Source: Micromonospora sp. NBC_01813 (GTDB lineage Bacteria > Actinomycetota > Actinomycetes > Mycobacteriales > Micromonosporaceae). Taken from it: a stretch of DNA of 64,000 bases. Shown here piece after piece: positions 17,058 to 27,707 of this stretch. The notes beneath the pieces were generated by a model that had not been told where the DNA came from, ran no database searches, and saw only the letters and a list, made by a program, of their open reading frames with translations. The stretch lies in NCBI RefSeq assembly GCF_035917335.1, contig NZ_CP109067.1:7253001-7317000 (forward strand), read 5' to 3'. The position numbers were made by a program, and so were the translations under genes. How positions within the stretch are numbered: position 1 is the first letter of the stretch; every line of letters begins with the position of its first letter.

Positions 17058-17417
17058 GTGCGGATCATCGTCATCATCTGCTCTGCCGTGCTCATCATGG
17101 AGTTCGTCCTGCACGGCCTCGCCATGTACATCGGCATGGAGGCCGGCATCCAGCCGCTGCAGAACCACTTTGGATTCCGACCCAGTCGGGCGTTGACGCT
17201 CCTGCTGGCGGTGCTCGACACGCTGGCCGCCGTCGGCCTGGTGATCGGCATCTGGCGGCCGGAGATCGGTGCCATCGCCGCCGGCTACACGGTCGCCTTC
17301 TTCGGTATGATGCTGATCCTGCGCTTCTACCGCAACCTCGGCGGGATCCTGCCGCCGGACTTCCCGCTGTTCTTCACCCTCGGTGTGGTCGTGCTGGTCC
17401 TGCAGCTGCTCCGCTAG
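17058..17417 (+). CDS. DoxX-like small membrane protein
   Basis: A 119-residue protein with four hydrophobic segments (about 3-22, 45-68, 72-92 and 103-118), the layout of DoxX/DUF-type proteins. The GTG start follows GGAGAACACCCC. It lies 80 bases after the TetR gene and could be co-transcribed. Function is unknown. Confidence 0.7.
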   Translation: MRIIVIICSAVLIMEFVLHGLAMYIGMEAGIQPLQNHFGFRPSRALTLLLAVLDTLAAVGLVIGIWRPEIGAIAAGYTVAFFGMMLILRFYRNLGGILPPDFPLFFTLGVVVLVLQLLR

Positions 17418-17880
17418 CCGGGCACCGCGACGCGGCCACCGGCCAACCGGACCGCGCCTGCGTCAGCCTCGTCCCGCTCGATCGAGACAGCTACACCGAT
17501 TTCTACCTGGGCGAAAGGCAGCTCGGCCAGTCCGGCAGGTGCACCGACGAGCTGGGCTCGATCGTCGTGGACGGGGTTGAGCGGGGCCGGTACCAGTTGT
17601 TCGTCGAGCCGTACTACGGACAGCAGTACGGCCAGCAGTGGGTCGGCGTGCGCGGCGGCACCGGGCAGCGACACCTCGCCGCCGTGGTGCGGGTCCGGTC
17701 CGGCCAGACCGCCACGCTGGACCAGACCCTGCGGGCGCCGACAATGGTGCGGGGCACCGTGCTCGTCGACGAGTTGCCCAGCTACAGCCCGGTGATCGCG
17801 TTCAACGCCGTCACCCGGCGGCACCGGTCTGGGTGGGCTGGAACCCGGTCACCGTCGACTTCGACATGACCACGACCGGC
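17418..17880 (+). pseudogene. Remnant of a secreted carboxypeptidase-regulatory-like-domain protein
   Basis: Directly after the DoxX stop a frame without start reads DAATGQPDRACVSLVPLDRD, then SGRCTDELGSIVVDGVERGR and YQLFVEPYYGQQYG, the usual pattern of Ig-like carboxypeptidase regulatory domains. Near 17,790-17,815 the sequence shifts frame and continues as PVWVGWNPVTVDFDMTTTG, the end of a next repeat. It lacks a start, signal peptide and frame continuity, so it is a decayed fragment, possibly fused here by a deletion. Confidence 0.6.
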
Positions 17881-18028
17881 CGACCACGCAACGCTCCATG
17901 TTTTCAGCTGATCCCAGTACGGAGTCTTGCGCGTTGCTGCAACGACTTTGATCGACACCTTTGACATTCCGCGACGGGCAGGATGATCCTTTGGCGATCA
18001 CCCAAGTGGGCCTGGCGGGGAGTGCAAA

Positions 18029-21019
18029 GTGCTGTTCGGACTAAGTCGCGTACCTGGACGACGTGCGGGAAAATCCATCCGATGGTCGGCGGCGACGCTG
18101 GCCGTTCTGCTGGGCGGCACCGTGCCGGTCGTCCTGGCCGCGGAACCGGGCACGGCTGCGCCATCCACCGTGGTGGCGCCGGACACAGATTCCGCCACCG
18201 CCTCCGGCCCAGCCTCAGCCGCGACCGAGGACAACTGCGCCGCCGCCTCGGCGCGGACGGAGGCGGCGGCGATAGCGGCGGCCGGCGAATGTGGACATCA
18301 GATCGAGGTGCTCGACGCCCGTACCGAGTATTCGCAGGTCTTCGCCGATCCGGCCGGCACCCGCACCCTGGTGAGCGCGTCCACCCCGCAACGGGTGCAG
18401 CGCGACGACGGGAGCTGGGCCGACGTCGACGCGTCGCTGCGGCCGACCGACGGGATGATCGCGCCGGTGGCGACCCTCGCCGACGTGCGGTTCTCCGCCG
18501 GTGGCGCGGGCCCGTTCGTGACCTGGCGGGAGCAGGACGAAACCTTCACCCTCTCCTGGCCGGAGCCACTGCCGGCACCGGTCCTCGACGGGGACACCGC
18601 CGTCTACTCCGACGTCCACCCCGACGTCGACCTGCACGTGATCGCCACCGTCGACGGATTCCGCCATGCCCTGGTCGTCAACAGCCGGACGGCTGCGGCC
18701 GACCCTGCGCTGCGGGAGATCCGCTACCACGCCGGCGGCACCATGCGGCTTGAGCGGACCGACGACGGGGTGCTCCGGCTGGTCGACTCCACTGGTGTCT
18801 TCGTCGCCGAGAGCTCCGGCGCCCGGATGTGGGACTCGTCGGCCGACCCCACCGCCGCCGGTGAGGTGCTTCCCGAGGTGACGGCCGGTCGAGCGGCCGC
18901 TGCGGCCAAGGGCTGGACGGCGGCCAGCTCCGAGCTGCCGGCCGCGTTGCGGTCGACCTCGGCCGCTCCCGGAGCCGGTGCCAACTCCGCCGAGATCGGC
19001 GTCGCCGCCTCCAGCACCGAACTGGTCCTCACCCCCGCAGCAGGCATGCTCGACGACCCCGACGCGGTGCTGCCGATCTTTATCGACCCGCCGCTGAACA
19101 AACTGCGCACCCTCTGGCAGTACGCCAGCAGCAACAACGAGAACAACGACGACTCCAACGCCCGGGTCGGCAAGCAGCCACCGGACCAGTGGAGCAGCAA
19201 CGGGCAGCTCTACCGGTCGTACTTCAACTTCAGCGTCTCGGCCATGCACGGCGCGCAGATCCTCGCCGCCGAGATCACCATGGAACTGGACCATTCCTGG
19301 TCCTGCGGTCCGACTTGGGTACACCTCTACCGGACCACCGCCATGTCGGGCACCAGCGGATCCCGGCTGGCGTGGAGCGCGAAACCTCTCGGCTCGGGCG
19401 CTGTTTACCTGGACGCCTGGGCGGGCAACGCCAACGAGGCCGGCGGCTGCGGTTCCGTCCAACCGAACGCCGACGCCGTCTTCGAAGGCCAGAACCTTGT
19501 CGATGACCTGCAGTACTACGCGAACGGCAACTGGAGCAACTACAGCGTCGGCCTCTGCGCCTGCAACAGCTCCAACGAGTACGAGTCCACCACCGACCGG
19601 TGGAAGCAGTTCCGCACCAACCAGACGTACCTGATCGCCACGTACGACAAACCGCCGAACCCGCCGGTGGCCCAGCCGTTCTCCACCACCACCGACTGCT
19701 ACCAGCGTTGCGTCAGCCCGGCGATCGTCCGGACCACCCGTCCGGTACTTCGGGCCAACGTCTCCGATCCGTTCGACGGCACCGGCCCGACCATCTTCGA
19801 GGTGCGTACCGCGCAATCCGACACCGCGACCGTGGTGACCGACAACCGGCCCGGCATGACCTGGACCGCGCTGCCTGCCACTGCCGCCTGGCAGGTCCCC
19901 GCCGGAGCGTTCGTGAACGGCGGCACCTACCACTGGCGGGCCAAGTCCCGGGACGAGAACTTCCTCTGGGGTGACTGGTCCACCTGGCAGACCCTGACCG
20001 TCGACACCACGCCGCCGGGAATCTCACCGCCCACCTCCACCGACTACCCGCAGGAGAGCTGGGGCGCAGAGGTCGGCACCGCCGGCACCTTCACCCTGAC
20101 CGGCACCTCGGACGTCGCAGACTTCATCTGGTGGGTCGGCACCGGCCCGGCGACCACGGTCACCGGCACCGGCACCGGCACGCGGACCGCGACCATCAGC
20201 CACACCCCGACCACCGACATGGTGCACACCCTGTACGCCCGGGCGCTCGACCTGGCCGGCAACAGCGCCGGCACGGTGGAGCACCAGTTCTGGGTCTCGC
20301 CACCACCGAACAAGTACGCCCACTGGCGGCTGGACGAGACCTCGGGCACCGTCGCGGCGGACGCCGGAAACGCCCAGGGCAGCGCACTGTCCACCGGCAC
20401 GCTCGCCGGCCCGGCCAGCTTCGGCCCCGGCTACCTCGGTCGGGCGCTCACACTGGCCGGCCCCGGCGCGCAGATGACCAGCAACGGCCCGGTGCTCGAC
20501 ACCACCCGCAGTTTCACCGTGATGGCCTGGGTCCGGGCCAGCGACCTCACTGCCGGCAGTGTGCAGACCATCCTCAGCCAGGACGGTGACACCGCCAGCC
20601 GATTCGAGCTGCAGTACCGGGCGGACGCCAACGGTGGTGCGGGCGGCTGGTGCTTCACCATGCGGGCACAGGAGACCTCCGCGACGCCCGTGTCGGCCTG
20701 CGCCGAGGGCATCCTGCAGGCGCTGCCGGCCGAGGACGCCTGGGTCCACCTGGCCGGCGCGTACGACCCGGTGTCCGGGCTGATCTCCGCCTACGTCATG
20801 GGCGACACCCTCACCTGCGCGGGTGAGACCGCGCAGGCATCGTTCGCCGGCAGCTGGGCGGCGACCGGATCGTTCGTCATCGGCCGCGGTCGCGCCGCCG
20901 GCGCGAACACCGGCCAGTGGCACGGCGCCGTCGACGACGTCTTCGCCTATCAACGACTGCTGTCGAGCTACGAGATCTGCCAGCAGGCCCTGCGGCCGAG
21001 TGACCCTGGACCGTCCTGA
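18029..21019 (+). CDS. Secreted LamG-domain protein upstream of an RHS protein
   Basis: A 996-residue exported protein. Residues 1-40 form a signal peptide (RRAGKSIRW, then a hydrophobic stretch ending LAAEPG). The middle has TolB/DNRLRE-like beta segments: VQRDDGSWADVDASLRP and YFNFSVSAMHGAQILAAEI, where a tandem of Trp-rich strands precedes FN3-like modules (DTTPPGI at about 660). A concanavalin-like LamG domain covers about 770-990 (HWRLDETSGTVAADAGN, FTVMAWVRASD). The pair LamG-protein then RHS-protein is common in actinomycetes, which suggests a surface complex. GTG 18029 is used; the protein is 60 bases upstream of the RHS ATG. Confidence 0.85.
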   Translation: MLFGLSRVPGRRAGKSIRWSAATLAVLLGGTVPVVLAAEPGTAAPSTVVAPDTDSATASGPASAATEDNCAAASARTEAAAIAAAGECGHQIEVLDARTEYSQVFADPAGTRTLVSASTPQRVQRDDGSWADVDASLRPTDGMIAPVATLADVRFSAGGAGPFVTWREQDETFTLSWPEPLPAPVLDGDTAVYSDVHPDVDLHVIATVDGFRHALVVNSRTAAADPALREIRYHAGGTMRLERTDDGVLRLVDSTGVFVAESSGARMWDSSADPTAAGEVLPEVTAGRAAAAAKGWTAASSELPAALRSTSAAPGAGANSAEIGVAASSTELVLTPAAGMLDDPDAVLPIFIDPPLNKLRTLWQYASSNNENNDDSNARVGKQPPDQWSSNGQLYRSYFNFSVSAMHGAQILAAEITMELDHSWSCGPTWVHLYRTTAMSGTSGSRLAWSAKPLGSGAVYLDAWAGNANEAGGCGSVQPNADAVFEGQNLVDDLQYYANGNWSNYSVGLCACNSSNEYESTTDRWKQFRTNQTYLIATYDKPPNPPVAQPFSTTTDCYQRCVSPAIVRTTRPVLRANVSDPFDGTGPTIFEVRTAQSDTATVVTDNRPGMTWTALPATAAWQVPAGAFVNGGTYHWRAKSRDENFLWGDWSTWQTLTVDTTPPGISPPTSTDYPQESWGAEVGTAGTFTLTGTSDVADFIWWVGTGPATTVTGTGTGTRTATISHTPTTDMVHTLYARALDLAGNSAGTVEHQFWVSPPPNKYAHWRLDETSGTVAADAGNAQGSALSTGTLAGPASFGPGYLGRALTLAGPGAQMTSNGPVLDTTRSFTVMAWVRASDLTAGSVQTILSQDGDTASRFELQYRADANGGAGGWCFTMRAQETSATPVSACAEGILQALPAEDAWVHLAGAYDPVSGLISAYVMGDTLTCAGETAQASFAGSWAATGSFVIGRGRAAGANTGQWHGAVDDVFAYQRLLSSYEICQQALRPSDPGPS

Positions 21020-21094
21020 CCCCTCCGGCACCAGCCACTGGCCGGACCACCGTCCAATCCGCGTCGTCGCTGTACACACATGGGGAGTAATGCG

Positions 21095-24000
21095 ATGAGA
21101 ACAGGTGCCGCTGGCCCACTGAGGCCCGTTGCGGTAGCCCGACGTACCCGTTGGGTGACCGTGCCCTTGTCCGCGGTCCTGGTGGCGACCCTGCTCGGGG
21201 TGCCGGCCACGGCCAGGGAACCCGACTGGCAGCCGCCCGCCCCGGACGAAGTAACCGGCGTCGCGGTCCAGGACCGCACGCCGCAGGCCGCCCGGCCGGC
21301 CTGGACGGCAGAGCAGCACGCGGTCCGTGGCGCGGCGGACGTGACCTGGCCGGCGGCCGGCACCGCCCGGGTCGACCTGGACGGCGGTACGGCCGCCCGG
21401 ATCGCCGCCGACGGACTGGCACCCGCCGGCGCCCTGCCCGTACGAGTCGGCGCGGTGACTCCCGACGACCTGCCGCCCAAGGCCCGAACCAGGCACGGTG
21501 CGGTCTCGGTTACCGTGCACGACCGGGAGGCCACCGAGCGGGCCGGGGTGGACGGCGCGTTGATCAGCCTCAGCCGGTCAGGCCGTGGCAGCGGTAGCGG
21601 CCAGGTCGCCGTGCAGGTGGACTACGCCGGCTTCGCCGCCGCGTACGGCGGTGACTGGGCGTCCCGGCTGCGACTGGTCAGCCGCCCAGTCTGTGCGCTG
21701 ACCACCCCCGACGACCCGGACTGCCAGACCCGCACCCCGGTGGCCACCACCAACGACGCCCGCGCCGGCACCCTGTCGGCGACGGTTCCGCTCGCCGCCA
21801 CCGGCGTGACCCTGCTGGCCACCGAATCCGGCCCGAGCGGCGACAACGGCGACTACACCGCCACCGACCTGTCGCCCGCCGGCAGCTGGCAGGTTTCCGC
21901 CCAGACAGGTAACTTCACCTGGTCCTACCCGCTGCGGACACCACCCGGCCTGGGAGGTCCAGAGCCATCGCTGGCCCTGAACTACTCCTCCGGCAGCGTG
22001 GACGGACGGACCGGGGCCACCAACAACCAGGGTGGCTGGGTCGGCGACGGCTGGTCGATGTGGCCGGGATACATCGAACGCAAGTACGCGTCCTGCAGTG
22101 ACGACAACCCGAGCCGCGAAACCGGAGACCTCTGCTGGTTCAGCGACAACGCCACGCTTTCGCTCAACGGCAAGTCCAACGAACTGATTCGCTCCGGCAA
22201 CGTCTGGCGGCTGAAGAACGACGACGGCACCAAGATCGAGCGATCGTCTGCCGCCGCGCGCGACAACGGCGACAACGACAACGAACACTGGAAGGTCACC
22301 ACCACCGACGGGGTGATCTACTACTTCGGCTATCACAAGCTGCCTGGGTGGAGTTCCGGCAAGCCGGTGACCGACTCCACCTGGACGGTGCCGGTCTACG
22401 GCAACAACGTCGACGAGCCCTGCGAAAACGGTGCGTTCGCCAACTCGTGGTGCCGGCAGGCATGGCGGTGGAACCTCGACTACGTCGTCGACCCGAACAA
22501 CAACGCGATGGCCTACTACTACGGCAAGGAAACCGGGGGGTACGGCCGGAACCTCAGCCAGACCGCGAGGGAGACCTACCACCGCGGCGGCTGGCTGCAA
22601 CGCATCGAGTACGGCATGCGCAGCGACACGATCTTTACCCAGACCGCGCCGCTGCGGGTGGTCTTCGGCACCGAGGAGCGCTGCCTGACGGGTTGTTGGA
22701 GCGGCACCGCCTGGCAGTCAGATCCGGTGAAGTCGGCCTGGCGGGACACCCCCTGGGATCTGTACTGCACCGAGGCGCCGTGTGAGGGGGTCCTGTCGCC
22801 GAGCTTCTGGTCCGCGCGGCGGCTGACTGGTGTCACCACCCAGGTCCGCAACGGCACTTCGACCTACCGGACCGTCGAGTCCTGGTCACTCAATCAGGAA
22901 TTTCTCAGCGCGGGCACGGGCGAGGGCATCCCGATGTGGCTGCGCGGCATCACCCGTACCGGGCATGTCACCACCGCCGGTGGCGCGGCGGTGACCGACC
23001 CGGAAATCACCTTCAACCCTGGCGCGGAGCCGTTACCGAACCGGGTGGATGGGCCGCAGGACCAGCGCACCGCACTGAACCGGTGGCGGATCAAGCAGGT
23101 CCGTACCGAGTCAGGCGGCGACATCCTGATCACTTACTCCGATCCAGAGTGCGTCCGGTCGGCACTGCCTACCCCACACACCAACACCAAGCGCTGCATG
23201 CCGGCCTACTTCTCCTGGCCGGGCACCGGTGCCCCGACCATCGACTGGTTCCATAAGTACGTGGTCAGCGAGGTCAACCTCGATGACCTGGTGACTGATC
23301 AACCGACCCAGACCACCTACTACGACTATCTGGACACCCCGGCCTGGCATTACAGCCAGGACGAGATCACCAAGGACAAGCACCGCACCTGGGGGGAGTG
23401 GCGCGGTTACGGCCGGGTCCGCGTCCGGCAGGGACACGCCACCGGCCAGCAGACCGCCGTCGAATACCGCTACCTGCGCGGCATGCACGGCGACCGGCTG
23501 CTCAACAACGCGACCAGGTCGGTGTCGGTGCCTGACACCTGGGGCGGCAGCATCACCGACCACGAGGCGCTCGCCGGGTTCCTCCGCCAGGAAATCACCT
23601 TCAACGGTCCGGGCGGCGCCGAGGTCTCCTCGACCCGCAACGACCCGTGGCAGGTCGGCCCGACCGCGACCCGGACCCGTAACAGCATCACCACCAACGC
23701 CTACAAGGTCGACACCGGCACCGTGCGGACCCGTACCGCTCTGGCCGCCGGCGGGTATCGCGCCACGAAGGTGACCACCGGGTTCAACACCGACGGCCTA
23801 CCGACAACTGTCGACGACGCTGGCGATGAGAACGTCACCGGCGACGAGACCTGCACCCGTCTCAGCTATGCGCGCAACGACGGTGCCTGGCTGATCGATC
23901 GGGTCTCCCAGGCCGAGTCGCTCTCGGTGAGCTGCGGCAACGCTGCCAATCCGGCGGTGCCCTCGAGCGTCCTGTCCCGGGTTCGTACCTTCTACGACAC

Positions 24001-27000
24001 CTACGTCGACGGTGGGTCGTTCGGCGCCGCCGCGACCCGAGGCAACCCGGTGCGAACCGAGGAACTCGACCGTTGGAACGGCAGCACACCGGTCTACACC
24101 CGAACCAGCACGATGGCGTACGACGCCCACGGAAGGGCAACCGCCGTCACCGACGCCCGCGGTCACACCACCGATACCGAGTACACGACAGCACACGGGG
24201 GCCTGGTCACCCAGACCAAGGTCACCAACCCGCTGGGGCACGAGACCACTGCGGTCCAGGAACCGGCGTGGGCGTCGCCGACAAAGGTGACTGACCCGAA
24301 CGGGGTGGCTACCGACCTCACCTACGATGGCCTTGGCCGGTTGACCAACGTGTGGCTGCCCGGCCGGCTGAAGGCCACCCAGTCGGCTAGCATGAAGTTC
24401 GCGTACGCGATACGTGGGACCAACGGCCCGACTGCGGTGACGACCCAGACGCTGCTGCCAACCGGCACCGCCTACCGGACATCGATCGACCTGCACGACG
24501 GGTTCCTTCGGCTCAGGCAGAACCAGCTGCAGGCCACCGGTGGCGGCCGGCTCCTCACCGAGACGTTCCACACCGCGTCCGGCGCGGTGGACTGGACCTC
24601 CCAGCAGTACTACGACACCACCGACTCCTCGCCAGGCACCACGTTGGGCGCGCCCGAAGGAGCCATTCCATCCGTCACCGACCATGTTTACGACGGTGCG
24701 GGACGAGAGACCGCCACCATCTTCAAGGCCAACGGAGTGGAGCAGTGGCGGACCACAATGACTTACGGCGGGGACCGGGTACACACCACGCCGCCTGACG
24801 GTGGCACCGCGACGACAGCGATCTTCGATGTACGCAACCGCACCACAGCTCTGCGCCAGTACGTCTCGGCAGCCGTGGTCGGCAGCACCAATCCCGCCAA
24901 CTATCACCAGACCAGCTACACCTACACGTTGCTGGATCAGATCAAGACGGTCGTCGACGCGCAGTCCAACGCCTGGTCCTACACCTACGATCTGCGGAAC
25001 CGGCAAATCGAGACCAGTGATCCGGACAGCGGCACCACGACGACGACCTTCGACGCGGCGGGCAATGTACTGACGACGTCCAGTCCAGTCGGTAGCACCG
25101 TGGAGACGGTGGCCTACACCTACGATGAACTGGGTCGTCGGACGAGCATGCGGGACGACGGGGTCGCCGGTCCAATGCGGGCACAGTGGACCTATGATGC
25201 CACGCCCATGGCTTCGGGCACCGCGACAGCCAAAGGGCTACCCACCGCCTCGATCCGCTATGAGGGCGGCAGCGCCTACAGCAGTCGGATCAACTCCTAC
25301 GACGGCTTCGGTAGGCCGACGTCCAACTCGACGGTGCTGCCGTCAGCTCAGGCTGACCTGTGCGTGGCGGCGGGGCCCGACCCGTGCGTCTACACCTCGA
25401 CCACGGCCTACTGGCCCAACGGCAAACCGTTGCGTACGACGTTGCCGGCCGCTGGGGGCCTACCGTTGGAGCAGTTGACCCACAGCACCAATGACATCGG
25501 TGGCGACGCCGGGCTTTTCTCCTCTGCAGCGGTCTACGCTGAAGCCACCTACACCAAGTACGGCATGCTGGATCAGCGGATGTCTGGCCCGTTCGGATCC
25601 CGACTGGTGGTCGACTTCGACACGGACGAGCCGACCCGGCGACGCACCGGAATGAACGTGGTGCCCGAGGGAAAAAACGAGATCGCTGACTATTCATACA
25701 GCTATGACGATGCCGGTAACGTCCTGAGAATCCGGGAAGAACCGGAGGGCCAGACCGCTGACACACAGTGCTACGAGTACGATCACTTGCGGCAGTTGGT
25801 TGAGGCCTGGACGCCCACTTCGGGTCTGTGTGAAATCGCACCGAGCCTTGCCGGACTGGGCGGCCAGGCACCCTACTGGCGGAGTTGGGACGTGGACGAG
25901 ATCGGCAATCGCCGGTCGGAGACGAAGCACGGCGCGACGAACATCATCTACCAGTACGCCTATCCGGAGTCCGGGCCCGGCGCGGTGCGCCCGCACGCGG
26001 TGAACAGCGTAACCGCCTCGGGCGCGGAGTCCTGGAGCCGGACTTACGCCTACGACGACGGTGGCAACATGAAGAGCCGGCCGGGTGGTTCTGGCGGTAC
26101 CCAGACTCTGACCTGGAACCGCGAGGGGAAGTTGGTCTCCCAGGAGCAGGGCACTGCGAGCACCAGCTACCTCTATGACGCGGACGGTAACCGTCTCATG
26201 CGTACCGATCCAACTGGCAAGACGCTTTACCTCCCGAACGGGATGGAAATCCGGAAAGACAACGGTGCGGGCGCAGCGAAGGCGACTCGCTACTATCGCC
26301 ATGTGGGCGAAGTGGTTGCGGTTCGAACGGCGTCGGCACTGCATTGGATCGTTTCCGACCATCACGGCACGGCAGAGTTGACCATCGACGCCGCGACCCT
26401 GGTAGTGGCAAAGCGACGTACCCTGCCGTACGGCGAGTACCGGGGCTCGGCCACCGGATCGTGGCCGGCAGCGATGGACAAGGGGTTCGTTGGCGGCACC
26501 GCCGACGGTACGGGGTTGACTCATCTGGGCGCCCGGGAATATGACCCATTCCTCGGTCGCTTCATCAGTGTCGACCCGTTGATGGATCTGACGAATCCGC
26601 AGCAGTGGCACGGGTATTCTTACGCAAGAAACTCTCCTGTCACTTATGTTGACCCAGACGGTCTGCGCCCGCTCATCACCAACACTGAGCGGGAGGATGA
26701 AGAGTGGTATAAGGAAACTGGCGAGAAGGTAGTGGCGTCGGCAAAGGGTGGCTTCACGACCAGAAACGACAGTAAGCGCACCAAGCGATATGACTGTAAC
26801 AGTCAAGTAAAGTGTGAGATTGGCGGCGGCGGGTCAACTGTAAAGCGCAACCCGATCGTCTTCGACTGCAATGCTCCTGGTGCGTGTGTGATCCACAACC
26901 GAGGTGTGGGGCAGAATGCCACCTACAATTGTAATGTTCCCGGAGCGTGTCACGTTGACGCCGACTGTGGTGCCGATGGCAAGTGTTACGTAGGCCCCTC

Positions 27001-27364
27001 GGCTGTCGATGGCGACTTGCAGTGCCGAGTGAAGGGCGCCTGCATCTTCTATCGATACATCCCGAAGTACCCTAAAGATGTGGGGCCGGAGAAGCTCGTG
27101 GACTGGGGTGATGTGTGGGCAAGGGCAGACAAGAGTGCCAGCCGGTTCGGTTTGGCAGGTCAGCCCATCGGCGCTGGAATCGGGTCCTTCTGGGGTCCGC
27201 CGGGTGCCGCAGCTGGTGTTGGGATCGGGGCCGGGATTGGTATCTACATCGGAACTGCTGTCTCTTTGTGGCAAGATTTCATCAGTGCATGGAACAGGCG
27301 TGACGAGCCTCGATCTGGAGCGATTTGGGTGACGTACGAGAAGCAGGAGATTGGGCGGATCTAG
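21095..27364 (+). CDS. RHS/YD-repeat protein with an unusual cysteine-rich tip (candidate polymorphic toxin)
   Basis: 2,089 residues. The ATG at 21095 is preferred over 21080 because GGGGAG stands before it. A signal peptide (RRTRWVTVPLSAVLVATLLG) is followed by an SpvB-like region (SPAGSWQVSAQTGNFTWSYP), then YD repeats over about 900-1,800 and the RHS core HLGAREYDPFLGRFISVDPL and YARNSPVTYVDPDG. After the DPDG junction (about residue 1,858) a 230-residue tip begins. It has five CX5C units (for example FDCNAPGACVI and YNCNVPGACHV), then GSFWGPPGAAAGVGIGAGIG, a glycine-zipper hydrophobic segment. The DNA of the tip is visibly poorer in GC than the core, as expected of a swapped toxin domain. 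I do not recognise the tip family. No cognate immunity gene is obvious on the same strand downstream. Confidence 0.9.
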   Translation: MRTGAAGPLRPVAVARRTRWVTVPLSAVLVATLLGVPATAREPDWQPPAPDEVTGVAVQDRTPQAARPAWTAEQHAVRGAADVTWPAAGTARVDLDGGTAARIAADGLAPAGALPVRVGAVTPDDLPPKARTRHGAVSVTVHDREATERAGVDGALISLSRSGRGSGSGQVAVQVDYAGFAAAYGGDWASRLRLVSRPVCALTTPDDPDCQTRTPVATTNDARAGTLSATVPLAATGVTLLATESGPSGDNGDYTATDLSPAGSWQVSAQTGNFTWSYPLRTPPGLGGPEPSLALNYSSGSVDGRTGATNNQGGWVGDGWSMWPGYIERKYASCSDDNPSRETGDLCWFSDNATLSLNGKSNELIRSGNVWRLKNDDGTKIERSSAAARDNGDNDNEHWKVTTTDGVIYYFGYHKLPGWSSGKPVTDSTWTVPVYGNNVDEPCENGAFANSWCRQAWRWNLDYVVDPNNNAMAYYYGKETGGYGRNLSQTARETYHRGGWLQRIEYGMRSDTIFTQTAPLRVVFGTEERCLTGCWSGTAWQSDPVKSAWRDTPWDLYCTEAPCEGVLSPSFWSARRLTGVTTQVRNGTSTYRTVESWSLNQEFLSAGTGEGIPMWLRGITRTGHVTTAGGAAVTDPEITFNPGAEPLPNRVDGPQDQRTALNRWRIKQVRTESGGDILITYSDPECVRSALPTPHTNTKRCMPAYFSWPGTGAPTIDWFHKYVVSEVNLDDLVTDQPTQTTYYDYLDTPAWHYSQDEITKDKHRTWGEWRGYGRVRVRQGHATGQQTAVEYRYLRGMHGDRLLNNATRSVSVPDTWGGSITDHEALAGFLRQEITFNGPGGAEVSSTRNDPWQVGPTATRTRNSITTNAYKVDTGTVRTRTALAAGGYRATKVTTGFNTDGLPTTVDDAGDENVTGDETCTRLSYARNDGAWLIDRVSQAESLSVSCGNAANPAVPSSVLSRVRTFYDTYVDGGSFGAAATRGNPVRTEELDRWNGSTPVYTRTSTMAYDAHGRATAVTDARGHTTDTEYTTAHGGLVTQTKVTNPLGHETTAVQEPAWASPTKVTDPNGVATDLTYDGLGRLTNVWLPGRLKATQSASMKFAYAIRGTNGPTAVTTQTLLPTGTAYRTSIDLHDGFLRLRQNQLQATGGGRLLTETFHTASGAVDWTSQQYYDTTDSSPGTTLGAPEGAIPSVTDHVYDGAGRETATIFKANGVEQWRTTMTYGGDRVHTTPPDGGTATTAIFDVRNRTTALRQYVSAAVVGSTNPANYHQTSYTYTLLDQIKTVVDAQSNAWSYTYDLRNRQIETSDPDSGTTTTTFDAAGNVLTTSSPVGSTVETVAYTYDELGRRTSMRDDGVAGPMRAQWTYDATPMASGTATAKGLPTASIRYEGGSAYSSRINSYDGFGRPTSNSTVLPSAQADLCVAAGPDPCVYTSTTAYWPNGKPLRTTLPAAGGLPLEQLTHSTNDIGGDAGLFSSAAVYAEATYTKYGMLDQRMSGPFGSRLVVDFDTDEPTRRRTGMNVVPEGKNEIADYSYSYDDAGNVLRIREEPEGQTADTQCYEYDHLRQLVEAWTPTSGLCEIAPSLAGLGGQAPYWRSWDVDEIGNRRSETKHGATNIIYQYAYPESGPGAVRPHAVNSVTASGAESWSRTYAYDDGGNMKSRPGGSGGTQTLTWNREGKLVSQEQGTASTSYLYDADGNRLMRTDPTGKTLYLPNGMEIRKDNGAGAAKATRYYRHVGEVVAVRTASALHWIVSDHHGTAELTIDAATLVVAKRRTLPYGEYRGSATGSWPAAMDKGFVGGTADGTGLTHLGAREYDPFLGRFISVDPLMDLTNPQQWHGYSYARNSPVTYVDPDGLRPLITNTEREDEEWYKETGEKVVASAKGGFTTRNDSKRTKRYDCNSQVKCEIGGGGSTVKRNPIVFDCNAPGACVIHNRGVGQNATYNCNVPGACHVDADCGADGKCYVGPSAVDGDLQCRVKGACIFYRYIPKYPKDVGPEKLVDWGDVWARADKSASRFGLAGQPIGAGIGSFWGPPGAAAGVGIGAGIGIYIGTAVSLWQDFISAWNRRDEPRSGAIWVTYEKQEIGRI

Positions 27365-27707
27365 CGCTGTTTTCGTCCTGACGATTTCAGCGCGCTGATT
27401 CCAGTGCGGTCTGATCCGGCCAGCGACAAGGGTTAGCCGACGACGGGTCGGTCCAACTGGACCGACCCGTCCGCTTGTCTGTCCGGACCGGACGCCAGAC
27501 GAACGACCGCGTCCCGGGCGCTACCGACCGGCAAGCCGCTGGATTCGGACGCGGCCCGCGCCGCGCTCGATGCAGACCACTGCTGTCGCCGCAGAACCAT
27601 ACCGACGGCGACCTGGTCGGCCTGAAACCGCTGTGGACTGCGGTGGGACGGCCCGTACACTGCCACACCTGGGCGACGGCGAACCGATCCTGGTAGGCGG
27701 TTCGGTC
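27365..27707. other. Convergent intergenic region
   Basis: Between the RHS gene and the WXG100 gene. It holds a strong terminator and otherwise no frame I can support; in particular no convincing immunity gene for the RHS tip. Confidence 0.45.
27442..27471. terminator. Bidirectional terminator hairpin
   Basis: Perfect 13-bp arms (GACGGGTCGGTCC / GGACCGACCCGTC) with an AACT loop, between the converging RHS and WXG100 genes. Confidence 0.8.

Noticed and set aside
27472-27707. An immunity gene for the RHS tip
   Set aside because: No frame in either direction has a start with ribosome site and a plausible product.
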